In this document: in pieces, positions 43,671-55,010 of the stretch
Position numbering within the stretch: position 1 is the stretch's first letter
How the letters are laid out: each line of letters opens with the position of its first letter
From: Didymella arachidicola
Taxonomy: Eukaryota > Ascomycota > Dothideomycetes > Pleosporales > Didymellaceae
Assembly (NCBI GenBank): GCA_016630955.3
Contig: CM049985.1
Coordinates: 2,418,001-2,482,000 of the forward strand
DNA: 64,000 nt
Direction of reading: 5' to 3'
Made by a program: the position numbers and the translations under genes
Notes under the pieces: generated by a model
What the model was told of the DNA's origin: nothing
What the model saw: only the letters and a program-made list of their open reading frames with translations
Databases searched by the model: none

Positions 43671-44281
43671 GAGTATTATGTCCGTGACGATCCCAAATAA
43701 CTTTGGACACCTCCAGGACTCGAAGTAGCAGGAGAGCAGTGAAGATCGCGGAAGTTATGATGGTGGCGTCCCGCTAGGGGATATGCTCCTTGCGCACAAC
43801 ATGGTTTGTATGATGCTCTATACCCACATGTCTAGCTCGGCATTCAATCAGCATTACACATTTCGTCTGTTGAAATCTGATACTGTCGTCGTAAATGCTT
43901 CAAGGTGCAGTGGGCCTTCAGAGAGCTCGGAAGAAGGAGGCAGCATTCTCGGCTCGCTTCAATTGAGCAACCGGTGTGGTGCATGGTCACCGATTAGTGC
44001 CTTTACAAAGCCACCCCAAATAGCTCCGCTGTTCGCTATTCGATACACCAACCCTGTCTCTCGGCTTCTTGCATCATTTTCAAACCTGCATTGCACCAGT
44101 CAGAATCCGAGAGTTGTCGATATGCAGCCACGAACATTGTTTACGGTGCGGCTGAAGCGCGGCATGGCCTCGACTCCGCCCCGCCCCCTCAACTTAAGTT
44201 CAGCCTGATGCACGACCACACGTTCCTTAGCTTTATAGCTCTCACAATACAGGATCAGAAGGTTCACACTGAACTTCCGTC
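43671..44281. other. intergenic region, no gene seen
   Basis: 611 nt between the ECM11-like and kinase genes, both on the plus strand. Two overlapping frames at 43783-44297 look random. Confidence 0.5.
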
Positions 44282-46069
44282 ATGGCGACAGAGATAGCAA
44301 CACCGAATGGCGATGTGCGCACGCGCACCTACCAACAACGAACTGGTGACAGGCAGAGGCAGACTACGACCAGCAAGACTCTAGCGTTGAGAAGACGCGG
44401 AACCGCAGGAAAGATTCCAACACAGCTCAAGCTCGAAGATGAAGACGAACATGACCTTGCCGGGGATCTTCCTGCTCGCGCCATGGCAACTGTGTTTGGG
44501 CCACCATCCTCGCGACCGAAACTAAGCAGGCGTAGCAGCTCTCGTCGTAGTCTAGGGTCAGCCCATGGAACAGCGATGAGCGGTCCCTCATCAGTCGGAA
44601 CGCCTCTCAGCTTTCATACCGCACGGTCATCTGCTGCCATGTCCTATTTCACCGCCAGCCTCGAAATATTGGAGAACCGCACGGAATGGCTAATTGACAT
44701 CACTCAGCCAGGAGAAATATCGAGCACAGCGAAAAAGACAATAGCTCTGCCAGACTCAGATCGCTGGCTGCAGACTATGCAGACGCTGAAACGCCTTGGC
44801 TTGGAGGCCATCGAAGATCCAAAGAAGTTGAAAAAGGCCTACTTCCAGTATGTTTGCGACACAATGAAGAGAAGCGAAAAAGTCAGAGAAGCTCTCACCT
44901 CGCGAGTGTTGGCCAAAGGTCCAGTTTTCAGTAGCGAGTGGATGAAACATTTGGACGCCCGCGGCCTTCTGAACCACGAATTGGACTGGTCTGGACGCGG
45001 GGAGCATGTTGAGTACACATCTCGAGAGGAGAATAAGATACCCCTAAGATCAGAAAAGATACTTGGTCACGGACAATCAGCTATTGTTGACTGTGTCAGG
45101 TGCCGGCGGATACAACTTGCGCGGAAGACCATTTACTGTTCCCGATCGCTGAAGAAGACTCAGGCAATTCTGGAGGTTGAACACCTTTATAAGCTCCAAC
45201 ATTCCCACGTTGTTCGAGTTGTTGGTACCTATACCATCGAGAAACGCTTGGCAATTTTGTTGTATCCGGTAGCACGGTGGAGTCTCGGCGAATTCATGGA
45301 AGAGGTCAGCCAGCGGAGTCGAATTCTCAAAGTTTGCTCAGAGGATGATGTCTGGGATCGACCATCAACACAGGCTTGGATTGGCACAGAGGCACTGACG
45401 AAATTCTTTGGCTGCATCTCGAATGCTGTAGCATTCATCCACCACCAGAACATCAGGCACATGGACTTCAAGCCAGGCAACCTTCTCGTTCGGCCCACTC
45501 AACGTCTATCCGGGCCCAATCCGCCTCTCCTTGCTTCAGCATACAAGATCTACGTTGCAGACTTCGGCATCGCTCGAGCATACAAATCTGCTGCAGACTC
45601 GGAGACAGACTCCCGCATACCATCTTTTACACGGCGCTATGCTGCACCCGAAGTCGTCGATCAGGAAAGACGGGGATTCAGCTCTGATATCTTCTCGGTT
45701 GGCTGCATATTCGTAGAGATGCTGGCTACGATTCTGTCTTGTTCGCGTCACAACGAAGGGAGCAGGTTGCGTGCTTCGCTACGCAACAACGCTGGCAGTG
45801 CTGAGTCGCCATCATATCCATATCACTTGAACACCGATAACACTCGTCAATGGCTTGAGGAAGCGCACGGACGACATTGCAGACGTCCTAACCCAGCGTT
45901 GGCCAAAGTCAAGACGGAGTTCCTGGATCTGCTGCCCCAGATGCTACACCCAAAGCCCGTGTACCGTCCCACCGCAGCCGAGCTCCAAGCCGTTACTTGT
46001 TCACTGCAGTGTTCTCAGTGCAATTCTGGTCCTGAACCGTTTGAAGCCGCAGAGTCTTCTTTTACCTGA
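44282..46069 (+). CDS. protein kinase (non-RD type, HMD motif)
   Basis: Single exon, 595 aa, ATG at 44282. The N-terminal 120 residues are basic and Ser-rich. Residues 130-250 are a helical region of unknown type. The kinase domain begins near 262: the Gly loop reads L-G-H-G-Q-S-A-I, the ATP lysine is in L-A-R-K-T (K282), the catalytic loop reads R-H-M-D-F-K-P-G-N (D395), the metal Asp is in A-D-F-G-I-A (D427), and Y-A-A-P-E-V-V-D follows. The residue before the catalytic Asp is Met, not Arg, so activation is unlikely to depend on the usual activation-loop phosphate pocket. The S-S-D-I-F-S-V-G-C-I-F-V-E-M helix is typical. The domain is Ser/Thr-type in character; the substrate is unknown. The divergent family recurs in plant-associated Dothideomycetes (inference). 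Confidence 0.85.
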   Translation: MATEIATPNGDVRTRTYQQRTGDRQRQTTTSKTLALRRRGTAGKIPTQLKLEDEDEHDLAGDLPARAMATVFGPPSSRPKLSRRSSSRRSLGSAHGTAMSGPSSVGTPLSFHTARSSAAMSYFTASLEILENRTEWLIDITQPGEISSTAKKTIALPDSDRWLQTMQTLKRLGLEAIEDPKKLKKAYFQYVCDTMKRSEKVREALTSRVLAKGPVFSSEWMKHLDARGLLNHELDWSGRGEHVEYTSREENKIPLRSEKILGHGQSAIVDCVRCRRIQLARKTIYCSRSLKKTQAILEVEHLYKLQHSHVVRVVGTYTIEKRLAILLYPVARWSLGEFMEEVSQRSRILKVCSEDDVWDRPSTQAWIGTEALTKFFGCISNAVAFIHHQNIRHMDFKPGNLLVRPTQRLSGPNPPLLASAYKIYVADFGIARAYKSAADSETDSRIPSFTRRYAAPEVVDQERRGFSSDIFSVGCIFVEMLATILSCSRHNEGSRLRASLRNNAGSAESPSYPYHLNTDNTRQWLEEAHGRHCRRPNPALAKVKTEFLDLLPQMLHPKPVYRPTAAELQAVTCSLQCSQCNSGPEPFEAAESSFT

Positions 46070-46606
46070 TCATCGTAACGCTGTCGAAATGGCAACTCAT
46101 TTAGACGTAGAGTCCTGACTTACGTCTGTTCAGGTGACCTCCAACGATTGGTCTGATTGCACTGAGCTTGAAAGATATAATCGAAAAGCCGGCTTACTTA
46201 CAAGAGGACTACAGCATGAGCGCTCACGATCATTTAGACAAAGGTTTAAGATTTCAATCATATGATTGCATCCCAAACTTTAACAACTGTCCAGAACCCA
46301 GATGATGCAGCAAGCGCGACTTATGGGGGACGACACTGAGTTTTGGAAGACTGAAACCTGTGATCAGCAGAAGAATTTCTCCTGGGAGGCCCCAGGGACA
46401 GGGAATGGAGTACCACTATTGGGCGGTGTCTTGATGGAAGTAAGAGTGTGCCGATACTAAATCAAATGATGCGATTGGTGGAGTGGGATGTGTTTCCAAA
46501 TTTGACAAGTCCAGTCTACGCATGTTCTATACCTATAAGTTTATATACAAATACAAAGAGCAAAAGAATTTTTCATCTATACAACAGTCGATCTTCGTTC
46601 CTCAAC
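46070..46606. other. convergent 3' region of kinase and Ulp1-like genes
   Basis: 537 nt between two convergent genes, no gene seen. Confidence 0.5.
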
Positions 46607-49600
46607 TTAAGGAGATCCACGCTTCTTCTTACTCTGCTTCGGTCTCTTCCTCATACCGTACCTCGCTCTACCTTCCCGCGCTCCCGCCGCATTCGGCGAC
46701 AATCGCGTTCTATCCACACCCTCACGCCTCTTCGGAACCGGCTTCTGCCCAACATGAACATCAGACTTGAAGCTCTCGGGATCCTTCTGGGACCCCCTTT
46801 GCACCGTGATGTTCGGATTGTCCAGCTTCGGCTTCGGCATTGCCTCAACCCTCCTCAGCATGTCTGGCTCGTATGCCGCCATCATGTAGCGTCTGATCTC
46901 GCCGTTTCTGAATAGATCGTTGGTGATGCTACGGAGCTTGGTGCGGAGCTCTTCTGTGAAGACCTCGCCGTCGTTGATCCATGAGCTGGTGAAGTTCTCG
47001 TCGGGTTCGTGCATGAACGTTCGCTTGAGCCTCATGTGTAGCATAGCGAGAGCTGTTGTGAAGTCATTTATACCAAGGTAAGCGGGAAGATCTACGTCTA
47101 GATTCGCTCTACGCCATTGGTTGAGTTGCATGGACGTAAGGTTTGAGAAATTGGGCAGCTCGGTCGTGCCAGCGGGCCAGTGCTCTCGGGTGGTGTCGAA
47201 GGGGAGGAATATCGAGGTGTCAGACGCATCGAGGATGTAAGGTTGGCGGCCGATGAAGATCTCAATCGTTTCGTCTTCGAACGGTGGCTTGACTGGAAAA
47301 GGACACGTTGGCGCTAGGCGCAGAGGGTTGACCTCTAGTGCCCTGGTGAATGTCAGGATTTGTATTCTCACCGATGCTTGCTGTTGGGCTATGTGGTAGG
47401 GGGGGACTACCTTCTAGCCTAGGCTTCTTCGATGTGCGGCCTTTGCCTTCTGGGTCGTCGTCTGAGCCGCGAGAATGTTTTCCTATCGTTTTACTGGGGC
47501 CACCTTCAGAACTCGAGTCACTGGGCCAGGTCAGTGTTGAACGAGACGATGAACTTCCATCACCACTACCGTGAGGAGTGCAGTCAATGGAGAGTAAACG
47601 CTGCTCAGCGGTCTGAGAAAGAAGTTTCGCTGCATTTTCAAGTCCCGTAAGATGGGTTTGAGCGTTTTCACGACCTTTCTGTCTCGGTCCTTTGCTTGGA
47701 CTTGCGACAACGTCCGAGGTAGTCGGTTTGAAAAGCACTACAGAGCCAGCGCCATCATCTGTTGTAACCTTCGAAGCGCCAGACGGTTCTCCGGGAACTT
47801 CCGGTGGTCGAACATAGTAATGTTCACCCATCCTGCGGCTGATCTCTGTCTGCTTAGTGGCGGTCAGCGCAGAAAGGGCAATACGCTCCATCGTGTTGAA
47901 TACAACACTGTCCTTGAGCCAGACGTCTTGGCAAATAGCGTCACTATCATTCTCAAACCTCCCTTTTTGGACGTCAACGTAGAGAATAGCTCGCCATGAA
48001 CTGTTGTTGACCAACTTATCCTTGAACCTGGGATCGTTGGCTTTCTCTTTATACTTCGCCTTCTCCAGCTCGAGCTGTTCCTCAGGCATGAGGGGATAGT
48101 TCAAGAGCCCTGTTGGCAAACGATGAGTAGAACCTGGGCTAACGTTGATCGTACTGCCTCCGCCGTTGTTACTCTTGGGGCCGTTGCTGTTAGGGTTGTT
48201 GTTACCCGCGGGCTTCTTCTCATTGTACGAACTGGTGAGCGCATCGCCTTCAATGTCACTTGGAAGATCTGGGTCCTTAGGTAACCCACCCGGGCCGTTT
48301 GGGTTGCTTCCATCGCCTTTGCCGCCGTTATCATCTGGCTTACCGTTGCCTCCGCCTCCATCACCTTGATGAGCAGACTTGACTTTACGTACAGCAGGCT
48401 CGTCCTCGTAGTGGAGCATCATCGCCAGCCTTATCAAACCAGCCTTTCGTTGCCGATCTGTAGCCTCGTTGATTTTAGCCTGGCGAGAATCTTGCTTTTT
48501 GCTGCCAAAGACAGAGCTATCTTTGATCCAGTATTTGATACAACTATCATCAGACTCACCGAGGAAAGTTTTCCTGAACTCGTGGTGTAACATAGCCTTT
48601 CGTGTTGTCGGATTTTTGTCGCCCTCCATGTCATCGTACTCCTTCTTCAGGCCTGGGTTCTTCTTCAACCATTTCTCAGCTAATGTGGAGTTCATGCTGG
48701 AAAACTTAGGCAGTTCGGTAGCATCTGCCAGCCACAAATTCTTGTCTGTGGTATGCGGTGGCCATATCGCTCCGTCGTCGATCGGCACATTATAGGATCT
48801 GTCGCCGAGGAAGATACGCCTTGTCCCGGTGGCTTTTCCGCCACTAATCTTGGGGGCTTTCTGAGACTCTCGCCACTTCGTATATTTGCTCATAGAGTTG
48901 ATTCCCTGGGCTTTAAATACATTCTGCATTTCAACGTCTTCCTTGTCTCTAAGCCATTGCGCATTGTAGCTTTGCTCCAGATCGGAACGTTTCGTGGCGT
49001 CTATTTCATCTGGCCTGTTGACAGCGTCATATGCGGTCCTGTTGCCACTGGCAGGATTTAATCTGTTACAGGCCCGTAGGGCTGCTTCTGTCGTGACACG
49101 CAATCCGAGGATGTTCAAGAGGTCGGCGTTCAAAGCCAAAGAAGGCTCCGATGCAGACTCAGTCATTACCCGCTCACGCTCTTCGCGTATCTGGTCCGCG
49201 ATCAGCTTCCTAGTGGTACTAGAGTTGAAGCCTCTCCTGCCTCTACGGAAATTGCCAGGTGCTGGATTACCGCGTCTAAAGTGCGCATAGATGTCTTCAA
49301 GTGCGTCTGGTGTCTCTAAGAGATGGTTCAGGCATGCAAATGCGTGTGGACCGCAAGCACCGTCATCACGGGGGCCTGTGTTGTCATGTCTTTGGTGAGG
49401 GGTCCACTTGATCGTGCTGGCGTCGAAATGGCCTGGTATCAGTCCTAGTAGCCTATCATAGCCGCATAAAATCTTGCCCGCCGCAGTCCCAGCGCCAAAC
49501 ATACTCTGAATGTAAACGACGCGATTGCCATTTTTCTCCTTGCTCTGAATTTCAAGGAGGCCGTCAAGCCAACGGGCCGTCTCTTTCTTACTATCGATGA

Positions 49601-50060
49601 TCATAAGACCCCAGTGGGTTCCCAGGAGCTGAGATGATGTACTGTCGGTGTCCATCAACATACCATCATTGCAAGGTACGATGATGAACCTCTTCCCTTC
49701 ATCTTGCAGAATAGTCAAAAGGCTGTCAGGAAGAACATTTTGCCCTATTTCACCGGTACCGAATCGACACAGCATGGCAGCGTAAAACGTCGACAACACA
49801 TAGCAGTCTGTACGTTCATGTATGTCGATGAGCTGAGATAGGGCTAGGTCAATAGCTTCGGTCTCGAACCAGCTTATGTCCCCCTGAAGTCGAAGAATGT
49901 CCAGAAATTGTTTTGTGGAGATTGTGAATTCAGTACGTGCATCCTCATCTACTATCTTTGTCCTGTAATTGAGATAATTTGACTTGAGCCAGCTTTCGAC
50001 AGTGGCTGACTGTGCTGCTCTTGTGCTATCGCTGCCTCCATTGCCGGGTCTGGCCGACAT
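46607..50060 (-). CDS. Ulp1-like cysteine protease with tandem C-terminal modules
   Basis: Exons 50060-47372 and 47292-46607 (1124 aa). The 79-nt intron has donor GTGAGA, a CCTGAC branch and a pyrimidine-rich acceptor (TTTTCCAG), phase 1. Residues 50-250 form a C48 (Ulp1/SENP) protease fold. The His is in G-T-H-W-G-L-M (H149), the Asp in W-L-D-G-L-L (D166, the same 17-residue spacing as in yeast Ulp1), the oxyanion Gln in P-H-Q-R-H (Q223), and the Cys in G-A-C-G-P-H-A-F (C236). Residues 410-560, 640-760 and 897-1035 are copies of a module, each with an aliphatic-aromatic start, a middle Leu-rich helix, and the core W-[IL]-x-D-x-x-V-F. A fourth, weaker copy may lie at 310-390. Linkers are Gly/Asn/Pro-rich, and the basic C-terminus (K-R-P-K-Q-S-K-K-K-R) is a likely nuclear signal. 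It probably removes SUMO or a related modifier, which is not provable here. Confidence 0.8.
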
Positions 50061-51852
50061 GTTGATGTGAGGGTGTGGTTTATTAGTCGCGTTGTGCGAG
50101 GTTGTTGGCTGTACCTGCTGTGGAGTCGTCGTAATGCTACTCCAGATTGCTGATGGATTTGTGTCGCCGTTCGGATTGATGTCTAGTCGTTGAGGGCGAG
50201 TAGGTTTGCAATATCGTTTGAAAGGTCAAACAATGTCCATATATGCACGACAAGACCGTTTTCGAGACAAAGCCAGTACTCGATTTGAGAGCCGGATATC
50301 GCAAGAGTAGCAATGGGCGCTTCATAGCCTGCTTCCTTTGTTCTGACAGACAACACACAGATAAAGACTCGTTGTTCGAAGTCCAACCGGTGACGACTCG
50401 TTAGTCATTGAATTCGAGTATTTGGATGCTCAAGATTCCTGGATTAGAGGAGCCACCACATTCAAGGCATTGTAACACGCCTCGGTACCAGGAAACTCGC
50501 TTGAGGACATAGAGAGAGAAGATTGTCGAAGGCCGGCAAGAACAAGGAGTCAGACAAGGAAGACGAACAGGAGATCACCCAGGTATCGTTCTAAATCTGT
50601 CAGTACTGTCCACTAATATAACTAGGTGCTTTTCTCAAGTCACTGCTGGTGTCCTGTTTGCCGTGTTCGACTCAAACAAGACGCACAGCCATGCTGAGGG
50701 ACCTCAGGGTGCGGAAGAATGCCAAAGGCTTGCAAGGACAAGGAGACAAGTGAGCCCGACAAAGACACATCGGAGTATCACACTAGCACGGTCAGTACTT
50801 TCAACTGATCTTCTCGGGTATTCCCCCAAATTATTGCCGCTTGTTCTGCCCCCCCCGGGGTTGCGCCATTCAAATTACTCTTCCATAGTCTAGAGACATA
50901 AGGGCGCAGCGATCTGGGCGCAAGATCATCGCAGCTTGGCCTCGAGAAGGAGAGTTTCTGTGTTTCTCTCTCGGCTTCTGAAGACATCATCAATCCAGGT
51001 GTCGTAAATGACGAATTACGAGCTTGTTGTTGCTGGTGGTGGAGTTTATTGTGCCTGAGGACGAGGCGGTAGGGAAGGTAGGAACGCCGGGTCAGCAAAT
51101 GCCAAAGTGCCTAGCTTTGAAGTACCCAGTGAGTATCGCACGATGATCAACAAATCTCAACATGCGTTTTCATATCGATTCTGCGTCCGATTGTATCGCG
51201 CAAAGCAGGACTTGGAGGTAGGATTTGGTTGAGTTGGGCTGCGCGGACTGCAGGCTCAGTTGCAGGCAGGCAGAAACGTTCAGCACATGTGCAAAATAAT
51301 ATCACACCCTATTGTCTTCCAGGACAATTCAGACATGTATATGCATCGTGGTGTTCAAGCAGGTGTAGCAACTGCACACCGCACTCCCCCACTAAGTGGT
51401 TCCCTAGCAACGCGCCCTTGGCGGCGAGACGCTGCGCTTGATGCGCTCCCTGGTCCTCGCTCACGCACGTCTGTTTGAGCCCCTTCGACACCGCATCTAA
51501 CACCACTTTCCCCATACAAACTCAATTTTGGCCTTTTTCGATACCCTTGCGTATACAAAACACCACGACAACTTAAACACACAAAATGGTGAGTAAGACA
51601 AGAGTTATGTTTACAAGCAAAGAGAGCGGGGAGCACAGCGGCTCCACGGGTGGTGGTTGGCTGCGCACGCCTGCCGTTGTCGGTCAACAAAGCAAGGCAC
51701 AACAGACCCTTTTCTGGTGACCTTCACCTGCTGGTGCAACGCGACGTTGTTCCACGGCAACTACGCACTCGGCGCACGCATCCTCCACCACGCTCCCCTG
51801 CCCGAAACACACACACAAAGACTCCGACCGCAACAACGGTGCAAAGGACACA
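50061..51852. other. long intergenic region, including myosin light chain leader
   Basis: About 1.8 kb. No convincing gene. A 67-codon minus-strand frame at 50183-50386 looks somewhat coding (V-V-H-I-W-T-L-F-D-L) but starts at a non-ATG codon. An ATG at 51586 is followed directly by GTGAGT and belongs to the leader of the myosin light chain gene; see that entry. Confidence 0.4.
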
Positions 51853-52484
51853 ATGAATAACGACCATCAGGCCTCCACCAACTACCGCGAAGCATTCCAG
51901 CTCTTCGACAAACGCGGCAACGGGCGCGTCGACCGCGGCGCCCTCGGCGACTTGCTGCGCGCATGCGGGCAGAACCCTACACTCGCTGAGATCACGGATC
52001 TCGAGCGCGGCGTAGGCGCTGACTGTACGTCCTTACCCTTATACAGCCACGAAGCTCGCAGCCAGGATCCCCAGCGCCCGTTTTAGCTAACACCAACGTC
52101 AACAACAGTCGACTTCGATACCTTCTCCAAGATCCTGAACCGACCTGGCGGCTTCCGCGAGCCCTTCGACATCGAGGAGTATATTCGAGGCTTCCAGGTG
52201 TTTGACAAAGATCGCAGCGGGTTTGTTGGCAAGGGTCAGATCAAGTACATTCTGACGAACCTGGGCGAGAAGATGAGCGAGGAGGAGGTTGATGAGCTGT
52301 TCAAGAGCACGATCGACGCGAGCAACGACGAGGTTGACTACAGGGGTGAGTACTACCCCCCCCCCCCCACACACACACACACACACCAACGATCTGCTCA
52401 GACCAGCGACATGAATGGTATGAGTAGTTTGAGAGATGGGACTAACGCCAGACAGAATTTGTCAAGACGATCGCGGAGAACTAG
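51853..52484 (+). CDS. CDC4: myosin essential light chain (Cdc4/Mlc1), EF-hand protein
   Basis: This calmodulin-like light chain binds IQ motifs of type II and V myosins for cytokinesis and transport. Exons 51853-52024, 52109-52345, 52456-52484 (145 aa with this start). Introns are 84 nt and 110 nt, with donors GTACGT and GTGAGT. It shows the fission-yeast Cdc4 signature L-L-R-A-C-G-Q-N-P-T-L-A-E-I-T, the second EF-hand-like loop (V-F-D-K-D-R-S-G-F-V-G), and L-T-N-L-G-E-K-M-S-E-E-E-V-D-E-L. The final exon adds only R-E-F-V-K-T-I-A-E-N. An upstream ATG at 51586 stands directly before GTGAGT; splicing 51589-51846 would join it in frame and give M-D-T-M-N-N-D-H, three residues longer. Confidence 0.9.
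52356..52386. repeat. C13 plus (AC)9 tract in a myosin light chain intron
   Basis: A run of 13 C followed by nine AC units lies just downstream of the donor of the last intron. The intron is otherwise ordinary. Confidence 0.9.
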
Positions 52485-53410
52485 GCTTGAGAAGATGAGT
52501 TACGTTTGTACGAGGAGCTTCATGTTTATGGTTTCAGCATATGGTGGTTCTGGCGTTGGGATACTCGAGGGCACCTTGTTCACTCTGCGCGGAGCGAAGC
52601 CCGTGAAGAGTAGGGAAAGCGGAGTTACGTAGCCCGGCTGCTACAGCGGCCGCAATGACATACGATTCATGCACATCCTATCTACCAGGCAATCTACAAA
52701 TGGTATTTGCAAGTGCAGCTATCAGGACAATCACGCCAGTGGTCCTCAGGCTATGGAGGGGTCTACAAAAGAAGCTGAGCGCGACCAGCAGGGCGAGCAC
52801 ATCGCAGGGCGACCACTCAAAGCCAAGAAGGGCTTTTACGCGCTCCTCTACGCACTGGACCCCAGATCTTGCCACGCAAGATCAACACATGGATGCAGCG
52901 CCAAGTCTACTCCCATCAACGGAAACACCCATCCAGGCAGCACAGACACAGTCACTTGGCGAAATGCAACACCACTTGCAAAGCAACGACGATCGCAATC
53001 AATATATCGATTGATATCCGAGACATGTTTTTGGTCCAATGGGCCAGCGTCAATAGACCGCGTCTAGTCTATGGGATTGTAGGCTTCTAGGTACTCAGCA
53101 TGAGTATGTGGCATGAGAAGCCTTGCGCGTTCGCCAGTGGGTATCGCGTGTGAGTAAGAAAACCAACAGGAAAGAAATTCAGATCGCCATGCTATGCTGC
53201 GCTGCGCTGATAACCCATAACGCCGACAAAATCCGACGTCATGAAAATATGACGTGTGAAAAGAAAGTTATGATGACCGTACGTGAGACCGTGATGATGA
53301 GAAAGGGTCCTGCCGCGGGCTTCGCTGCGGGCTTCCCGCGGGAAGACTACGGATAGTGGGGAGATGAGGCTGAGGCCTGTGTGTGGCAGTGCGTAGTGGG
53401 GAGCCAGGGA
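52485..53410. other. convergent intergenic region, no gene seen
   Basis: 926 nt. Overlapping frames at 52655-53067 on both strands look random. A perfect 14-bp palindrome (CTTCCCGCGGGAAG) lies at 53332-53345 next to the STEEP1 3' end and could form a short hairpin. Confidence 0.45.
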
Positions 53411-53944
53411 CTACGCAACCACAGCCGTGGAATTGCTCATGCCAGGCCCAGCGCTGCCGCTTGCAGTGCTGTTCGCCGCCTGTGTGCGCTTGTAGTTGAT
53501 CATCTCGGATGTGGTCATGAAGCCGCCGGGGATGAGGAACACGACGTCGTCCCTCCTTCCTGTGCGCTCGCCGCCGAAGGCGGACCAGTCGAGCTGGTAG
53601 CCCACGGCGAGGTTGCACCGGCCGCACCGCTGCAGGTATCGCTTCTCGAAGCCGGAGTCGCTGGTCATGATCTCTGCTGTGCGCTCCTGGCGTGTTGAGA
53701 GGAGCAGCCCGTAGTGCGAGGTCGAGTCGCTCTTATTCGCGGGCGGGAGCGGCATGATGTGTGCCTTGTCTTGCGAGTTCTGCCGCGTGGGAAGCGCGGG
53801 GAGAGGCGTGGTGGTTGCAAGGAGCAGGTGGCTGCATAGGCAGTGATAGGTGTAGACTGTGTTGGATGCCTGGAGGGTGATCTTCTCCTCGGGAGTGGGC
53901 GAGGGCATGGCGAAGTAGGCGCGCGAGGACTGAACGATATCCAT
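53411..53944 (-). CDS. STEEP1-family protein
   Basis: Single exon, 177 aa, ATG at 53944. It matches the STEEP1 (former CXorf56/UPF0428) family: V-Y-T-Y-H-C-L-C-S-H near the start, a D-x-A-H-I segment, and F-E-K-R-Y-L-Q-R-C-G-R-C-N-L-A-V-G-Y-Q. The CxC and CxxC pairs suggest a zinc-binding fold. The human protein is linked to STING exit from the ER, but fungi lack canonical STING, so the ancestral role must differ. The C-terminal 40 residues are low complexity. Confidence 0.83.
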   Translation of the reverse strand: MDIVQSSRAYFAMPSPTPEEKITLQASNTVYTYHCLCSHLLLATTTPLPALPTRQNSQDKAHIMPLPPANKSDSTSHYGLLLSTRQERTAEIMTSDSGFEKRYLQRCGRCNLAVGYQLDWSAFGGERTGRRDDVVFLIPGGFMTTSEMINYKRTQAANSTASGSAGPGMSNSTAVVA

Positions 53945-55010
53945 TATGTGTGCGTGTGAAGCTTCTTGTTGATTTCGAACGTGAGGAAGTTGTGTGTTCG
54001 CGTTGTGGGAAGATGTCGCGGGAAGTGGGGCGTAACGCCTGGAGATTTATGGGTGCGGTAAGATTAACGTGGATATCGAACCACAGTACGGCTGGCAGAA
54101 CCCACGGGCTTATATGTGGCTGAATGTGGGAGGCGTTCGGGATGAGGTCGGCTTCAGAAGGTTGTGGAAATGCTTATGATGCAGTCCGGCGAGGGAATCC
54201 GAAAGATTTATGTCCGTCCAGATTGGGTTGAAACAGGACTTCGACACGCTTTACGCGGACAAGCACAAGGTCAAGCGCTAAAGTAGACAGCCAAGAGACT
54301 CTCCGCAGTTGCCTGTGCGAATGCGTACGCAAAGATGAGGCTCAAATGCCAAGTGGAGTCGCTACACGTACGAGGCGCCGTCGCTGCGTGAAACGGCACG
54401 CTACAGCCAAGCCGTGTGCCACTTTGATACCCCTCGGCGGTTCTTGGTGGGAGAAGCAACAGGGCTAAGCAAAGCCTTGCAACAAATCGGCGAAAACTTC
54501 GAAAGCAGGCTCCACAAGGAGGCCCGCAGAGGCAGCGCAGAAAGATAAGACTGCCGGGTGCGATGTGTTGAGATGCCCACGCGGACTTCTGTATGGTGGA
54601 GGGCGCTTTATACGGGCAGAAGGCGGCTGGTTGCGTAGGCCTTGGGCGAGCTGCCAACCCCACGACGTGGTCCATCATCGTCCCCGCGATCAATCCGCGG
54701 AGAGAGCACCGTGTAATGCGTCCGTGTAAACAATGAGTATCAAACGAATGAACAGCGAGAAGCGCCAAACGTGCTGCTGGAATGTGACACGGTTGCGTCT
54801 TCCAAAAGCACCGACGTCCGCCTAGAGCTGCCCAGATGCAGTGTGGTGCAATGTCGGACCGGACGACCCTGCATATGAAAGTTTGGAAGGCCACTCTGTT
54901 TCGGAATGCCGCACGCCGCTTCCGCCTTCAAGCAGCACAACGTCTTGGCTGTGTGCTTGGGAGTATCAAAGCGACCTCTGTGACGAGCGACACCTTTCGT
55001 AGCAGAAGGC
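53945..55010. other. divergent intergenic region
   Basis: About 1.07 kb between STEEP1 and the HIT gene. The open frames on both strands (54271-55105 minus, 54836-55010 plus) have no recognisable features. Holds both promoters. Confidence 0.45.

Noticed and set aside
50183..50386. 67-codon minus-strand frame upstream of the Ulp1-like gene
   Set aside because: Starts at TTG, no ATG, no downstream exon found; kept only as a remark.
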